DNA of 9,232 nucleotides from Campylobacteraceae bacterium (GTDB lineage Bacteria; Campylobacterota; Campylobacteria; Campylobacterales; Sulfurospirillaceae): NCBI GenBank assembly GCA_027040375.1, contig JALUMJ010000006.1, positions 7,439 to 16,670 of the forward strand, written 5' to 3'. The notes under the pieces were generated by a model that worked only from the letters and a program-made list of their open reading frames with translations, had not been told where the DNA came from and searched no databases. Within the stretch, counting starts at the first letter, position 1. Each line of letters begins with the position of its first letter. This document shows, one piece after another, positions 1 through 5,563 of this stretch. The translations under genes and the position numbers were made by a program.

Positions 1-1179
1 TTGATAAATCTCTTTAAAGAGTATGGATTTAGAGACAATAGAAACAGAAACAGGCTTTTTTATCTCATAGAAAGTGTAGGAATCGAAGAGATAGCAAAAA
101 GCATAAGAGAGTATTGTGGGCAAGACTTTGCGAAAGCTGGCACTACTTTGACAAAGTTAGACAATGAAGATGCTGATCAAGGGAAAATGGCATTAAAAGA
201 CAATACTTTTGCCTTACATGTAACCGTTCCTGCTGGTATATTTGGGGGAAGCGATATGATAGAATCAGCAAATCTATCAAAAAAATATGGTAGTGGAGAT
301 ATAAGGCTTGATATCGAGCAAAATCTATATATAATGAATGTAAAAAAAGAGAATATCCAAGATATCCAAAATGAAAGTTTTTTTACAAAATACAAACAAT
401 TAGGTTCACCATATGCAAATCACCTGATAGCATGTGCTGGTGAACAACACTGTAAATTTGGGGTAATCCCAAATAAATCTGACGCTTTAAATTTAGTAAA
501 ATATCTAGAAGAAAACCTACCTCTTGAAAGTGATGCAAAAATCAGAATGTATTGGTCTGCCTGTGTCAAAGGATGCGGTTTACATGATTTAGGAGACATC
601 GGTTTTGAGGGGTGCAAAGTCAAAGTAGATGGCATCCAAGAGTATGGAGTTCATATTTTTATAGGCGGAAGAACCACTAGAGATGCTCAGATTGGTTACA
701 GTGTTTTAAAGTCTATCCCTTTGAAATTTGCACACCTTTATGTCGAATCTTTAATCTTGGAGTATAAAAAACTGCGATACAAAAATGAGAGTTTTGAGGA
801 TTTTAATCAAAGGATTTTGAGCCAATACTCCAAAGCTGTGATTGGCTTCATGATGGCTCTAAAAACATACCTGAAGAGAAAAAATATTGATATAAATATA
901 GGTTTCAAAGAAAATATAAAAACAGGAAAAAACGAGAAATTTGAAATATTTGAAATCGGAAGAGTCTTATATAAAGAGATTACAGGAGAAGAAGCATATC
1001 AACTGATCGATGTTTTTACCCCAAAATTTCCAAAAAAACTAGAAAAAATAAATGCTAAAAAACAAGGCATTGATGATAATTTAGCTCAAATGGTAAATAC
1101 AATGCTTAGAGAAAATAACCCTTCAGTAGTTTTTAGTGAGTTAGTCGGTTTTATCCAGCTTTTTGATGTCTATCCATGA
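1..1179 (+). CDS. Siroheme nitrite/sulfite reductase (NirA/Sir family), C-terminal part, cut by the window edge
   Basis: The last 392 codons of a ferredoxin-type nitrite or sulfite reductase, a cytoplasmic enzyme that carries out six-electron reduction of nitrite to ammonia or sulfite to sulfide at a coupled siroheme/[4Fe-4S] centre. All four cluster cysteines are visible, numbered from the window edge: CAGEQHC (C145 and C151, C-x5-C) and WSACVKGC (C188 and C192, C-x3-C), followed by the family's typical GDIGFEG stretch. RNRNRLFYLIESVGIE near the edge matches the linker that closes the first ferredoxin-like half-domain. VPAGIFGG opens the second half, and RLDIEQNLYI matches the usual 'EQN' strand. 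The family is normally 500 residues or more, so roughly the first third lies outside the window; the TTG at base 1 is an internal Leu codon, not a start. The gene ends in TGA with no visible hairpin terminator and runs 29 bp into a convergent gene. Nitrite versus sulfite as substrate cannot be decided here. Confidence 0.9.
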   Translation: MINLFKEYGFRDNRNRNRLFYLIESVGIEEIAKSIREYCGQDFAKAGTTLTKLDNEDADQGKMALKDNTFALHVTVPAGIFGGSDMIESANLSKKYGSGDIRLDIEQNLYIMNVKKENIQDIQNESFFTKYKQLGSPYANHLIACAGEQHCKFGVIPNKSDALNLVKYLEENLPLESDAKIRMYWSACVKGCGLHDLGDIGFEGCKVKVDGIQEYGVHIFIGGRTTRDAQIGYSVLKSIPLKFAHLYVESLILEYKKLRYKNESFEDFNQRILSQYSKAVIGFMMALKTYLKRKNIDINIGFKENIKTGKNEKFEIFEIGRVLYKEITGEEAYQLIDVFTPKFPKKLEKINAKKQGIDDNLAQMVNTMLRENNPSVVFSELVGFIQLFDVYP

Positions 1180-1411
1180 GTCTCTTTTTTGTGTCACCCC
1201 AAAAATCTTCATCCAACAAAGAACAGTTTTTCATACCATTTTTTTTATAATCATCAAGTCTTATCTGTAACTCTTGGCTTCTCTCGTCAAGTTCATAATC
1301 TCTATGTTCTGTTATAATAATATCAATATTTTTATTTCCAAACATATTTTTTATAGACTCTAAGAAGTTTGTGTTAAGTTCATTGGCATGTAAATTGTAT
1401 GAAGCTTGCAT
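1151..1411 (-). CDS. Small antitoxin-like protein, no partner toxin visible
   Basis: An 86-residue acidic/basic soluble protein. The N-terminus (MQASYNLHANELNTNFLESI, then a KNIDIIITE strand) resembles the short helix-strand start shared by many chromosomal antitoxin-like proteins of addiction modules. The tail has a charged linker (DERSQELQIRLDDYKKNG) and then LLDEDFWGDTKKRLMDRH, the sort of amphipathic tail that binds a toxin. This is pattern recognition, not a domain hit. The ATG has a good Shine-Dalgarno, AGGAG at 1418-1422, 6 nt upstream, and a -10 element lies further up. A toxin gene would be expected directly downstream on the minus strand, but that space is the 3' end of the reductase gene, which this frame overlaps by 29 bp tail to tail. 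It is therefore an orphan, possibly regulating other genes or left over from a lost module. Confidence 0.6.
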   Translation of the reverse strand: MQASYNLHANELNTNFLESIKNMFGNKNIDIIITEHRDYELDERSQELQIRLDDYKKNGMKNCSLLDEDFWGDTKKRLMDRHQKAG

Positions 1412-1440
1412 CAGCGACTCCTATTTAATAGTTAATATGA

Positions 1441-1446
1441 ATTATA
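1441..1446 (-). promoter_or_regulatory. -10 element for the antitoxin-like gene
   Basis: A perfect TATAAT on the minus strand. Transcription would start near base 1434, about 23 nt before the ATG at 1411, leaving room for the AGGAG ribosome site. No convincing -35 is seen, which is common in Campylobacterota, where the -10 dominates. Inferred from sequence only. Confidence 0.45.
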
Positions 1447-1454
1447 GCATAATA

Positions 1455-1603
1455 TTAACCACCACAAAAACAGCTTACATCTGCATCTACATTTTCAAGG
1501 GAAAATCTCCCAATACCTAAAGATTTATAAAACGCTCTGACACTCTCGTTTTCAAACTCACACGAAAAGAGTAGTTTTTATTGCTCCAATTATATGTAAT
1601 CAT
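1455..1603 (-). pseudogene. Small reading frame ending in CFCGG, interrupted by a frameshift
   Basis: Two minus-strand frames join into about 49 codons if one T is added to the TTTT run near 1566-1569. The first starts at ATG 1601-1603 and reads MITYNWSNKNYSF. The second reads CEFENESVRAFYKSLGIGRF, then SLENVDADVSCFCGG, and stops at TAA 1455-1457. The second half has clearly protein-like composition and ends in a C-x-C-G-G tail suggestive of metal or redox chemistry. ENESVRAFYKSLGI also recalls the 'N..a..fY..lGF' motif of GNAT acetyltransferases, so it could be the tail of a lost acetyltransferase; I do not recognise the family. As given, neither frame alone makes the whole product. A consensus promoter lies directly upstream and the antitoxin-like gene follows 43 bp downstream. 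A GGAG lies at 1584-1587 but has no start codon at normal spacing. Confidence 0.4.
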
Positions 1604-1608
1604 GCAAA

Positions 1609-1637
1609 ATTATAGTACTATGTGTGCCTTTTGTCAA
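1609..1637 (-). promoter_or_regulatory. Consensus sigma-70 promoter
   Basis: On the minus strand, TTGACA at 1632-1637 and TATAAT at 1609-1614 are separated by exactly 17 bp, so both hexamers and the spacer are perfect. The predicted start is near 1602, at or within the ATG at 1601-1603 of the interrupted small frame. Translation from that ATG would therefore be leaderless. The promoter could also serve the antitoxin-like gene downstream. It is unusually strong for a region of decayed genes. Confidence 0.65.
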
Positions 1638-1652
1638 TATAAGATATTTTAC

Positions 1653-2040
1653 TCAGATTTCTCTACATGTTGCTAAAAATCTAATATTTTTTGCTTTTTT
1701 CTAACTGCTTTAGGACTCGGCTTATGACTACTCTTGAAGTGCCTAGGTTTTGAGCGATTTTTTCGTGGGTTATTTCTATCTCTTTTGAATTTTTTGATTT
1801 TAAGAAAAGCCAAACTCTTTGCTTTAATGGCTTAAACTTTAAGTCTTCTACTAAAGTGGCTAGTGATGTTAATTTCATTGAAAAAAGTGAGAACATATAC
1901 TCTTGATATGTGCTTGATTCGCTCATCATCTCTTTTACATTTTTGGTTTCTAGTATGTAGCCTTGTATATCGCTAAGTGTGATTTCTTTGCCGTCATCTC
2001 CTTGGAGATAAACTTTTAGACTTTCTATTTTTTCTTGCAA
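1653..2040 (-). pseudogene. Crp/Fnr-family regulator remnant
   Basis: The open frame (1681-2040, about 119 codons from a TTG) carries the C-terminal half of a Crp/Fnr-type transcription factor. ITHEKIAQNLGTSRVVISRVL is the family's DNA-recognition helix-turn-helix, preceded by the long dimer helix (MFSLFSMKLTSLATLVEDLKFKPLKQRVWLFL). Three defects are visible. The sensor beta-roll is missing except for one strand (LKVYLQGDDGKEITL), because an in-frame TAG lies just before the TTG. That strand jumps directly to IQGYILETKNVKEMM, skipping roughly 30 residues compared with FNR. The end KSKKY-stop lacks the DNA-binding wing, but dropping one base of the T6 run at 1687-1692 extends it to KNIRFLATCREI, stopping at 1653-1655, which looks like a normal family C-terminus. 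There is no Shine-Dalgarno at the TTG, which overlaps the DUF2892 gene by 16 bp. Most likely a pseudogene; a short coupled HTH protein is the alternative. Confidence 0.65.
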
Positions 2041-2210
2041 GTGCTAACTTTAAATATAGGATAAAGTGGACAAAATCCAAATGCTCCCGTTACCAATGGA
2101 ATCACACCAATATATGCGATAGGTTGTGCACCAAAAAATGCATATGCAACCAATGCCAAACCAACTACTATCCTTAAAATCCTATCATATCCACCTACAT
2201 TACAGCTCAT
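2025..2210 (-). CDS. DUF2892 (YgaP-type) small inner-membrane protein
   Basis: A complete 61-residue protein that matches the DUF2892/YgaP transmembrane family from start to end. The N-terminal CNVGGYDRILRIVVGLALV is the signature with its first helix. A second hydrophobic segment (YIGVIPLVTGAFGFCPLYPI) carries the conserved G-x-CPLY. A short Lys-rich tail follows. In other bacteria the domain occurs alone or fused to rhodanese sulfurtransferases, and its exact role is unknown; a part in sulfur or redox physiology is inference. The ATG has a strong AAGGAG (2217-2222) 6 nt upstream. A -10 and a Crp/Fnr-type palindrome lie upstream, suggesting regulated expression. The 3' end overlaps the Crp/Fnr remnant by 16 bp. 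Confidence 0.85.
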   Translation of the reverse strand: MSCNVGGYDRILRIVVGLALVAYAFFGAQPIAYIGVIPLVTGAFGFCPLYPIFKVSTCKKK

Positions 2211-2240
2211 TTTGAACTCCTTATTTTTATTTATATGGAT

Positions 2241-2246
2241 ATTCTA
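2241..2246 (-). promoter_or_regulatory. Candidate -10 element of the DUF2892 gene
   Basis: TAGAAT on the minus strand, one base off TATAAT. It gives a predicted start near 2234 and a 23-nt leader to the ATG at 2210. There is no -35-like hexamer at 16-18 bp, as expected for an activator-dependent promoter. The palindrome at 2268-2283 is centred about 41.5 bp upstream of this start. Confidence 0.4.
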
Positions 2247-2267
2247 CTATTTTAAAATTAATATGTC

Positions 2268-2283
2268 TGTAACATATATTACA
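2268..2283. promoter_or_regulatory. Crp/Fnr-type palindromic operator, TGTAA-N6-TTACA
   Basis: The 16-mer TGTAACATATATTACA is an inverted repeat with 5-bp arms and a 6-bp spacer, symmetric at 14 of 16 positions. It has the geometry of Crp-family sites (E. coli Crp: TGTGA-N6-TCACA). Its centre at 2275.5 is about 41.5 bp from the predicted start of the DUF2892 gene, the class II activator position. It is intact next to the insertion element, because the ATAAT duplication begins at its last base. That a Crp/Fnr protein binds here is inferred. Confidence 0.45.
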
Positions 2284-2287
2284 TAAT
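2283..2287. repeat. Target-site duplication, left copy (ATAAT)
   Basis: Direct repeat ATAAT that abuts the left terminus (GAG...) of the insertion element. It matches the copy at 2551-2555. Being 5 bp and AT-rich, it would be weak evidence alone. Collapsing the two copies restores a sensible mnmA stop codon, which makes it convincing. Confidence 0.65.
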
Positions 2288-2317
2288 GAGAACACCGCAC
2301 AATATAAACACCCATAA

Positions 2318-2416
2318 AAGTCTAGTTTTGGGTGAGATTTGTAAGATAAATTTTGAAGTACTAACTAAAGTTAATTCAAGAAATTTATCTTATGAAGATT
2401 GCCCAAAAATAGACTT
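2318..2416. repeat. Hairpin A inside the insertion element
   Basis: A long imperfect palindrome. Outer arms 2318-2333 and 2401-2416 pair at 14 of 16 positions plus one G-T. The inner arms 2342-2353 and 2381-2392 are perfectly complementary over 12 bp. Shorter pairs (TGAA/TTCA, TAAC/GTTA) continue into the loop. No T-run follows, so it does not look like an intrinsic terminator. Confidence 0.6.
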
Positions 2417-2453
2417 CCCTTTGGGTATCAACAGGTAGCGTATATACTTCGTT

Positions 2454-2492
2454 AAACTTTATTGACTTAACTAGTTAAGCCTGCAAAAGTTT
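2454..2492. repeat. Hairpin B inside the insertion element
   Basis: AAACTTT at 2454-2460 pairs with AAAGTTT at 2486-2492. These arms enclose a perfect 14-bp palindrome, CTTAACTAGTTAAG, at 2466-2479. Weaker complementarity extends outward towards 2441 and 2504. It could be a protein-binding or folding feature of the element; function unknown. Confidence 0.5.
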
Positions 2493-2507
2493 GCCTCGTC
2501 TATAAAA

Positions 2508-3563
2508 CTAACTATTGATATTGTGGGTGTTCATATTGTGCGGTGGGCTCATAATCCATCCGCAACCCAAAACTACATCATCTCTATAAAATACAGCCAT
2601 TTGTCCGCTTGCCAAGCCTTCAACTGTATCTTCTAGAGTGATTTTAGCTTCATTTCCTTTTATACTTATGTTGCATTTACTTTTAGGGCTTCTATATCGT
2701 ATCTTCACTACGCAATTTATACCATCGAGATTTTCAAACATATTTAAATCTTTTACAAAAAATTCGCCTACTTTTAAATCTTCTTTATCTCCGACAGTTA
2801 TCTCATTTGTTTGCGGATTTGTTGAAGTTACATAGTGAGGAGTGTGTGCATCTTTGACACTAAAGCCTTTTCTTTTTCCAACTGTATAATGCATATAGCC
2901 CTTGTGAGCTCCGACTACCTCGCCTTTGGTGTTTAGTACATGTCCTGGCTTATCGATGTCTATATAATCTTTCAATACATCTATATAAGTAGTATCCACA
3001 AAGCATATCTCGCTACTCTCTTTTTGTGTTGCGAACTCTTTTAAAACTTCTATCTTAGATGCAAACTCTTTTACATCTTTTTTATACATTTTGCCAAGTG
3101 GAAATGTAACTAAACTCAAATTTACTTTTTTAACATTTGCTAGAAAATAACTTTGATCCTTACTCTTATCAATCGCTTCTTTTATAAAACCATCTTCTAC
3201 TTGCACATAGTGTCCTGTAGCTAACTTATCCATTCCAAGCTCTTTAGTAAATTCTATCAAAGCTCCAAATTTTATATTTCTATTGCATAATGCACACGGA
3301 TTTGGAGTGAGACCTAGTTTGTATTGCTCTATAAAAGGCATATATACAAACTCATCAAATCTCTCTTTTATATCTAGGACATGATATTTTATACCTAGGT
3401 ATTCCGCCACTTTTTTTACTTTTATTATGTTTTCTTCATGAGATTTTTCGTCATTATGAAGTTTCATATAAACACCTTCTATCTCATGACCTAACTCTTT
3501 TAATTTATATGCTGCAACAGTAGAATCTACTCCACCGCTCATAGCTACTAGTATTTTTGACAT
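2508..3563 (-). CDS. mnmA: tRNA-specific 2-thiouridylase MnmA, C-terminus extended by an insertion
   Basis: MnmA uses ATP and a protein persulfide to thiolate U34 in the wobble position of Lys, Glu and Gln tRNAs in the cytoplasm. The PP-loop SGGVDS is at residues 9-14. NPCALCN supplies the catalytic nucleophile Cys93, with an extra Cys90, and SSEICFVD supplies the persulfide-accepting Cys187; the ATGHYV motif is also present. The C-terminal beta-barrel ends in [16 protein letters not shown]. The final 13 residues, [13 protein letters not shown], and the TAG are encoded by the terminal repeat of the insertion element; without it the gene would stop after Met338, so all catalytic parts are intact. 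The start is the ATG at 3561-3563 with an AAGAGA 5 nt upstream. It lies 77 bp after fliY in the same direction, with its own likely promoter, and continues the flagellar gene cluster only by position. Confidence 0.95.
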   Translation of the reverse strand: MSKILVAMSGGVDSTVAAYKLKELGHEIEGVYMKLHNDEKSHEENIIKVKKVAEYLGIKYHVLDIKERFDEFVYMPFIEQYKLGLTPNPCALCNRNIKFGALIEFTKELGMDKLATGHYVQVEDGFIKEAIDKSKDQSYFLANVKKVNLSLVTFPLGKMYKKDVKEFASKIEVLKEFATQKESSEICFVDTTYIDVLKDYIDIDKPGHVLNTKGEVVGAHKGYMHYTVGKRKGFSVKDAHTPHYVTSTNPQTNEITVGDKEDLKVGEFFVKDLNMFENLDGINCVVKIRYRSPKSKCNISIKGNEAKITLEDTVEGLASGQMAVFYRDDVVLGCGWIMSPPHNMNTHNINS

Positions 3564-3616
3564 TTATTTCTCTTTTTGGTTGATTTGAGTTGCAATCATA
3601 CAATTTTTATCTTAAA

Positions 3617-3622
3617 ATTATA
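3617..3622 (-). promoter_or_regulatory. Probable -10 element of mnmA
   Basis: A perfect TATAAT on the minus strand in the fliY-mnmA gap, in AT-rich, T-tract surroundings typical of Campylobacterota promoters. The predicted start near 3610 gives a leader of about 47 nt. A TTGACG lies upstream but only 12 bp away, too close to act as its -35. No terminator is visible after fliY, so read-through into mnmA is also possible. Confidence 0.5.
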
Positions 3623-3640
3623 CTTTAATTTTTTCGTCAA

Positions 3641-4501
3641 TTATCGAAGTTTTTCTAATCTTTCTCTTTTTGTTCCTATATCACTTATTTGTATGCCGAA
3701 ATTTCCATCAATTATAACAACTTCTCCTATTGCTATGACTTTATTGCCAACTAGTATCTCAAGAGGGTCATTTGCCAATTGAGCTAGCTCTACCACAGAG
3801 CCTATATCCATAGAAAGCACATCTTTTAAGAGCATCTTTTTATATCCTATCCTGACTCTTATAGGAAGGTTGACATCTTTTATTAGTTCGATATTTTTAA
3901 TCTCCTCTTTACTCATAGATTTCTCAAAATTTTTTGTATTTGGCGTATCACTTTTGCTCTCATTTGCATTTGATGCTGGAATCTCTTGACCTGACAGCTT
4001 AGCATAAAGCTTATCATCTAAAGCAATACTTATATTGTCCATACTGCTTTGAATACTTAAATTATATATCAGAAGATGGGTATAGCTATCAAATGATACA
4101 ACCGAATCTCTATTTTTAAAATCTATAGATTCTACATTAAAACTAAGTTTTGGCATATCTTTTTGAGCATTTAGAGATGTTGAAAGGGAACCTAAGATAT
4201 TTGAGATGATTTCTTTGGTAGCATCTAAATCATCTGCATCCATCTCTTCTTTTTCAGACCCTTCACCACCAAGCATCATATCTCCAAGAGCAGTTGCTAC
4301 ATTTGCTGCGATAGTGATACTCATATTTGATTCGACATCACCAGTTATTTTTACATTTAATACAGCCAGTGGAGGAGTAAGTGTAGTTTTGCTATCTATC
4401 TGTATCTCACTATTTAGTTCAACCTTAGGAGCAATTCCAGTTAAACCTTCTATGGTTGATATTATTTCATTTTGAAATAGTGTTATAAATTCTTTTATCA
4501 T
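3641..4501 (-). CDS. fliY: Flagellar motor switch protein FliY
   Basis: A 286-residue C-ring component of the FliN/FliY family, acting at the cytoplasmic face of the flagellar motor. The N-terminal about 165 residues form a CheC/CheX-like domain (PPLAVLNVKITG ... MMLGGEG). An acidic/Ser-Asn-Lys linker follows at about 172-200. The C-terminal SpoA (FliN) domain spans about 206-286, with VNLPIRVRIGYKKMLLKDVL, LAQLANDPLEILVG and IAIGEVVIIDGNFGIQI. The length matches FliY of Helicobacter and Campylobacter. The helix expected to hold the CheC phosphatase signature reads D93-x3-E97-x3-N101, so the Asn is one position off the usual E-x2-N; CheY-P phosphatase activity is therefore uncertain. The ATG has AGAGGAAA at 4506-4513 and lies 18 bp after the fliM stop, so it is co-transcribed. 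Confidence 0.93.
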   Translation of the reverse strand: MIKEFITLFQNEIISTIEGLTGIAPKVELNSEIQIDSKTTLTPPLAVLNVKITGDVESNMSITIAANVATALGDMMLGGEGSEKEEMDADDLDATKEIISNILGSLSTSLNAQKDMPKLSFNVESIDFKNRDSVVSFDSYTHLLIYNLSIQSSMDNISIALDDKLYAKLSGQEIPASNANESKSDTPNTKNFEKSMSKEEIKNIELIKDVNLPIRVRIGYKKMLLKDVLSMDIGSVVELAQLANDPLEILVGNKVIAIGEVVIIDGNFGIQISDIGTKRERLEKLR

Positions 4502-4519
4502 GGTATTTCCTCTACACTT

Positions 4520-5563
4520 TTATGAAGATACTTTTTCTCTTCTTTTATTTTCTAAAACCTCAAGAGCATGCTTTATGTCGTCTTTATCTGTTTTTATCAA
4601 CTTCTCTATCTTGATAGATTTTCTAAATCTATGCAATCCCATCTCACCTAAAAACAAATCTTTCTTGTCTATAGCTATGATAGCATGGTCGTCAGCAGGG
4701 CGATCTAATCTTATAATATCACCATTTACCAAATCTAACAATTCACCAACACTCAACTCAGTTTTGCCTAAAATTGCCTCGGCAAATACTTCTGCTCTCC
4801 CGATTAATGCGTTTAATTCTTTATTTCTACTTTTTTTAGCACTTGTTTCACCAAGCATAATATCTCTGTTTGCTAGCCTCGAAAGTATTGGCTCAAGATG
4901 GATTACCGGATAACATAAGTTTATCATTCCACTTGAATTACCTATGGTTATCTCCATCACAACCATGATAACAATCTCATTTTGAGAAACAATTTGCACT
5001 ACATTTGGACTTGATTCTTTTGCTTCCACCACTGGATACATGTCAGTCACAGGAGCCCAAGCTTCTTTCAGCCTTTGCATCACTATCCTTAAAATCGCAT
5101 CTAGTAAGTTTAATTCTATATCTGTAAGCTCTCTTGTAGCTTCAAAAGATTCTCCAAGACCGCCTAAGAGTCTATCTATCATAGGAAAGGCGATAGAAGG
5201 ATTTATCTCGATAACACAACTTCCATCAAGTGGTTTTATAGAAAAAACATTAAAACTTGTTGGTATCGGTAACGACATCAAAAACTCGCCATAAGTCATC
5301 TGATCAACTGAATGAAGTTGAATCTCAACGATACTTCTCATGATAGAAGATACTTGCGAAGCAAGGTTTCTAGCCATCTTATCATGTATGCCTTTTACGG
5401 CACGAAGTTGCTCTTTTGAAACTCTGTTTGGTCTTTTAAAATCATAAAGAATTATCTGTCTATCATCGGTTGCTTCTGCAGTTTGCTCTACTGCACTTTC
5501 ACCTTCATCATCGACAACTTCAAGTAATGCGTCAATCTCTTCTTGACTTAATATATCAGCCAT
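4520..5563 (-). CDS. fliM: Flagellar motor switch protein FliM
   Basis: A 347-residue C-ring protein that receives CheY-P and passes the switch signal to FliG. The extreme N-terminus (ADILSQEEIDALL) is the conserved CheY-P docking peptide, followed by an acidic flexible linker. The middle CheC-like domain starts near residue 36 and contains MIDRLLGGLGE with the FliG-contacting GGxG loop (about 134-137). The C-terminal SpoA domain (about 255-325: LNALIGRAEVFAEAILG, LLDLVNGDIIRLDRP, LFLGEMGLHRF) builds the ring with FliY/FliN. A charged tail (HALEVLENKRREKVSS) ends the protein. The ATG overlaps the fliA stop by 8 bp; AGGAA at 5570-5574, inside the fliA end, is its ribosome site, so translation is probably coupled. 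Confidence 0.97.
   Translation of the reverse strand: MADILSQEEIDALLEVVDDEGESAVEQTAEATDDRQIILYDFKRPNRVSKEQLRAVKGIHDKMARNLASQVSSIMRSIVEIQLHSVDQMTYGEFLMSLPIPTSFNVFSIKPLDGSCVIEINPSIAFPMIDRLLGGLGESFEATRELTDIELNLLDAILRIVMQRLKEAWAPVTDMYPVVEAKESSPNVVQIVSQNEIVIMVVMEITIGNSSGMINLCYPVIHLEPILSRLANRDIMLGETSAKKSRNKELNALIGRAEVFAEAILGKTELSVGELLDLVNGDIIRLDRPADDHAIIAIDKKDLFLGEMGLHRFRKSIKIEKLIKTDKDDIKHALEVLENKRREKVSS

Larger units (their letters stand above)
2288..2550. mobile_element. MITE-like non-autonomous element, 263 bp, terminal inverted repeats
   Basis: The termini 2288-2314 and 2524-2550 are inverted repeats that match at 24 of 27 positions, with uninterrupted blocks of 13 bp (CACCGCACAATAT) and 8 bp (AACACCCA). 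The ends read GAG...CTC and are flanked by ATAAT direct repeats. The inside has no reading frame of useful length and no transposase. It is instead filled with two nested hairpins, so the whole element can fold as a three-way structure. Deleting the element plus one ATAAT joins mnmA codons ATT-ATG to TAA, giving a normal-looking C-terminus; this is strong internal evidence for a real insertion. The right end now encodes the last 13 residues and the stop of mnmA. The mobilising transposase family is unknown. Copy number elsewhere in the genome cannot be seen from here. Confidence 0.72.

Noticed and set aside
1..3. TTG at base 1 as the true start of the reductase
   Set aside because: The first visible residues belong to the middle of the protein family, so the codon is internal and the gene is cut by the window edge.
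2318..2416. Hairpin A as a rho-independent terminator of mnmA
   Set aside because: The stem is AT-rich and no T-run follows on the minus strand. It is better explained as internal structure of the insertion element.
2288..2550. The folded element as an integron attC site
   Set aside because: It lacks the R/L box layout with GTTRRRY cores, and no integrase or cassette array is present. Target duplication and long terminal repeats fit a MITE better.
2288..2550. CRISPR or tRNA-like content in the long intergenic stretch
   Set aside because: There are no regularly spaced direct repeats, and no cloverleaf with T-loop and CCA-type features could be found.
3635..3640. TTGACG as the -35 of the mnmA promoter
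   Set aside because: The spacer to TATAAT is only 12 bp, too short for sigma-70. The -10 alone is kept.
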